Part shown: positions 63,401 through 64,000 of the stretch, piece by piece
Layout: every line of letters starts with the position of its first letter
Numbering within the stretch: position 1 is the first letter of the stretch
From: an uncultured Paracoccaceae bacterium
GTDB taxonomy: Bacteria > Pseudomonadota > Alphaproteobacteria > Rhodobacterales > Rhodobacteraceae
NCBI GenBank assembly: GCA_947496605.1
Contig: CANMDF010000002.1
Location: 372,001 to 436,000 of the forward strand
Length of the DNA: 64,000 nucleotides
Direction of reading: 5' to 3'
Translations under genes and position numbers: made by a program
Notes under the pieces: model-generated
The model's database searches: none
What the model was told of the DNA's origin: nothing
Seen by the model: only the letters and a program-made list of their open reading frames with translations

Positions 63401-63605
63401 TGGGTTGAACATCAACTTTTTCACGCGGGAAATTGTTTATGGGGCGCCTTCAACCCAGTGGTGGACCGAACTCTCCAGTGCGATTGCGGGTGGTTTGGTC
63501 TTTGCAACCGTACTGACGCTATTGGTTACCCCTGCAATGTTGATGCTGGGTGAACGTCGTGCGAAGCGGTTTGAAGCGGGACCTGCGTTGGTTCCAGCCG
63601 AATAA
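60489..63605 (+). CDS. RND-family efflux pump permease
   Basis: A 1038-residue inner-membrane pump of normal RND length with about twelve helices and two large periplasmic loops. The TM4 signature with acidic pair in VGMLVDGAIVTVE (near residue 402) and the symmetrical late GIVVNNNIVLIDTFNQL (near 918) are present. It resembles the HAE-type subgroup with PKESNPEI near the N-terminus. It pairs with the adaptor upstream; no outer-membrane factor gene is adjacent. Confidence 0.92.
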   Translation: MNAPIDAAFNRSKVVQLVLVFLLAVGALSYSAIPKESNPEIPIPIIFVSASVDGISPEDSEDVLVGPLETEFASLTGLKSMTATASEGRGAVQLDFEPGFDADEALDKVREGADKVESELPSDATVIVTEINTALFPILTVILSGPVPERTLNALAEDLQDDIEALSGVLEVDVGGKRTELMEVLIDPTVFETYNISFNELISSITNNNQLIAAGAIESEAGRLVLKVPGLIEDIEDVMSLPVLVRGQTVVTFADVATIRRTFEDPTGFARIDGQPALALEIKKRVGANIIETVAEVREVVEATQGDWPENVQVRYTLDESETVKSMLSDLEANVIAAIILVMIVVVYALGLRSSLLVGLAIPGAFLTGVAGLYFMGFTMNIVVLFSLILVVGMLVDGAIVTVELADRYLHEGKSPKEAYAFAAKRMAWPIIASTATTLCVFFPLLFWSGVVGEFMKFLPITVIFTLSASLFMALVFIPVMGGVIGKRQSQSAKSKAQLYAAEHGDPRRMTGFMGGYVRVLEWSILRPWTTLSFAMMALVASFVAYGSFGNGLTFFPEVEPEYAQVEVRAKDNFSVYEQDALVRQVEARLAVYDEIASVYARSGGGNEGDAIGAIQLELADWDTRRPVAKIAEDIRTDMAQIPGIDVQVQTDSGGPGGGKPINLEVVGNVQAEQEAAIDSIIAEMDRMGGFIDVVDTRPSPGVEWQIAVDRSEAARSGANVAVLGQAVQLLTRGITVADYRPEDGDGEVDIVVRFPAGDRTLAELEALRVPTDAGLVPISNFVSFIPAPRSGVITRIDQERVITISADVATGVLANDQTVALQAAIADLNLPASVRVEFGGEAEEQAESMTFLIGAFVSSIGLMFVILLTQFNSFWQAFVVMSAIVFSIAGVLLGLMITGRPFGVVMGGIGVIALAGIVVNNNIVLIDTFNQLKALGYSSLEAALRTGAQRLRPVVLTSVTTALGLMPMVIGLNINFFTREIVYGAPSTQWWTELSSAIAGGLVFATVLTLLVTPAMLMLGERRAKRFEAGPALVPAE

Positions 63606-63606
63606 C

Positions 63607-64000
63607 CTAGTGCCCAAGTATTTGCGCGGCAGCGGCTTCGGCTGCTGCCAGCGCACCTTCGATCAACCCACCATTGTCTGGCGCCATTTCGGTGGTGGCA
63701 AATAACACTTTGCCGTTCCAGATGTCGCGAACCGCTAGCGGGACTGCATAGGGCGGGTGTCCGGGTGGCGGCGTCGCGTCTGCATGTGTTGCCGTGAATG
63801 ATGCTTGGGACCAGTCCTCTAGGCTTGTCATAATTGGAGATCGCGCTGTAGGCCCAAACAGATTGGCAAGTTGGTCGATCACGGCCGCTGCCAACGCATT
63901 CCCGGCTTGTTTACGCACATCTGCGGGCAAGCCCATAAAGCCAAACAATGCGCCATACCTGCCATCCTCTGGGCTGGCGTCATGGATTTCTGCCAAGGGT
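63607..64000 (-). CDS. Flavin amine oxidase-like protein, C-terminal part (truncated by window end)
   Basis: The open frame runs off the window; about 131 C-terminal residues are seen. SLEDWSQASFTATHADATPP, the HPPYAVP segment and VLFATTEMAPDNGGLIEGALAAAEAAA match the FAD-binding C-terminus of flavin monoamine oxidase-type proteins, where the last motif contacts FAD. The start and the N-terminal FAD site lie outside. Its stop is one base beyond the pump gene stop. Confidence 0.75.
   Translation of the reverse strand, partial: PLAEIHDASPEDGRYGALFGFMGLPADVRKQAGNALAAAVIDQLANLFGPTARSPIMTSLEDWSQASFTATHADATPPPGHPPYAVPLAVRDIWNGKVLFATTEMAPDNGGLIEGALAAAEAAAAQILGH

Noticed and set aside
1-64000. tRNA, rRNA, riboswitch and insertion-sequence genes
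   Set aside because: No cloverleaf, rRNA-like stretch, transposase motif or terminal inverted repeats was seen by eye; all gaps are under about 200 bases. A tRNAscan/Infernal run would be decisive.

Overview
The window looks like chromosomal DNA of a marine alphaproteobacterium of the Rhodobacteraceae (Roseobacter group). This is inferred from gene content and family-typical gene order: argH - small lipoprotein - lysA - TIGR02302 protein - zinc-ribbon protein - ftsE - ftsX - plsC, pyrB next to a degenerate pyrC, rsmE near gshA, an Mcl1-type malyl-CoA lyase, plant-type gshA and a Sua5-length threonylcarbamoyl-AMP synthase. No database search was possible. No rRNA, tRNA, CRISPR array, prophage or insertion sequence was seen. 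Coding density is very high, many neighbours overlap by 1-11 bases, and no gene-free stretch exceeds about 200 bases.

Layout. 0-8.8 kb: end of a class II amidotransferase, MBL hydrolase + acyl-CoA dehydrogenase, sua5, coiled-coil membrane protein, OmpA protein, ubiA | rsmE head to head, a 46-residue GNAT-like micro-ORF and a membrane protein. 8.8-15.7 kb: gshA, then plsY - pyrC' - membrane protein - pyrB on the minus strand, and uracil-DNA glycosylase, a secreted protein and moaB on the plus strand. 15.7-20.6 kb: RND efflux adaptor and pump. 20.6-23.9 kb: DsbD-alpha protein, yqgE, an epimerase with foreign-looking codon use in a small intergenic island, and a TlpA thioredoxin. 23.9-33.8 kb: argH, lipoprotein, DUF2834-like protein, lysA (TTG start), TIGR02302 protein, zinc-ribbon protein, ftsEX, plsC and a PPOX flavoprotein. 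33.8-43 kb: M50 protease, accA, duplicated-domain secreted protein, mcl1, aminotransferase, sulfurtransferase, glycine-rich protein, smpB, YcaQ-like glycosylase and DUF2157-like membrane protein. 43-49 kb: dapA, soluble lytic transglycosylase, EamA transporter, and mnmD divergent from its FAD partner (a split MnmC). 48.8-52.4 kb: minus-strand operon rhodanese - pxpB - pxpC - pxpA - cupin (5-oxoproline use). 52.6-53.4 kb: OmpA-like protein with an acidic methionine-rich pentapeptide linker.

53.4-59.2 kb is the most interesting part. It is a compact divergent catabolic locus. The minus operon holds an ABM/LsrG-like protein, an MBL lactonase-like protein, OtnK kinase and OtnC decarboxylase, all joined by 4-base overlaps. 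The plus operon holds an isocitrate/isopropylmalate-type dehydrogenase, a Gfo/Idh/MocA dehydrogenase and a GntR/FCD regulator. Overlapping perfect palindromes in the shared promoter gap look like the GntR operator. The set can be read as sugar -> lactone -> acid -> oxo-acid -> phosphorylated oxo-acid -> triose phosphate + CO2. The usual OtnI isomerase and any transporter are absent. 59.3-63.6 kb: a second RND adaptor/pump pair. The window ends inside a flavin amine oxidase-like gene.

Most enzyme calls rest on motifs quoted in the entries. Substrates of the catabolic locus, the two pumps and several hypothetical proteins are inferences.
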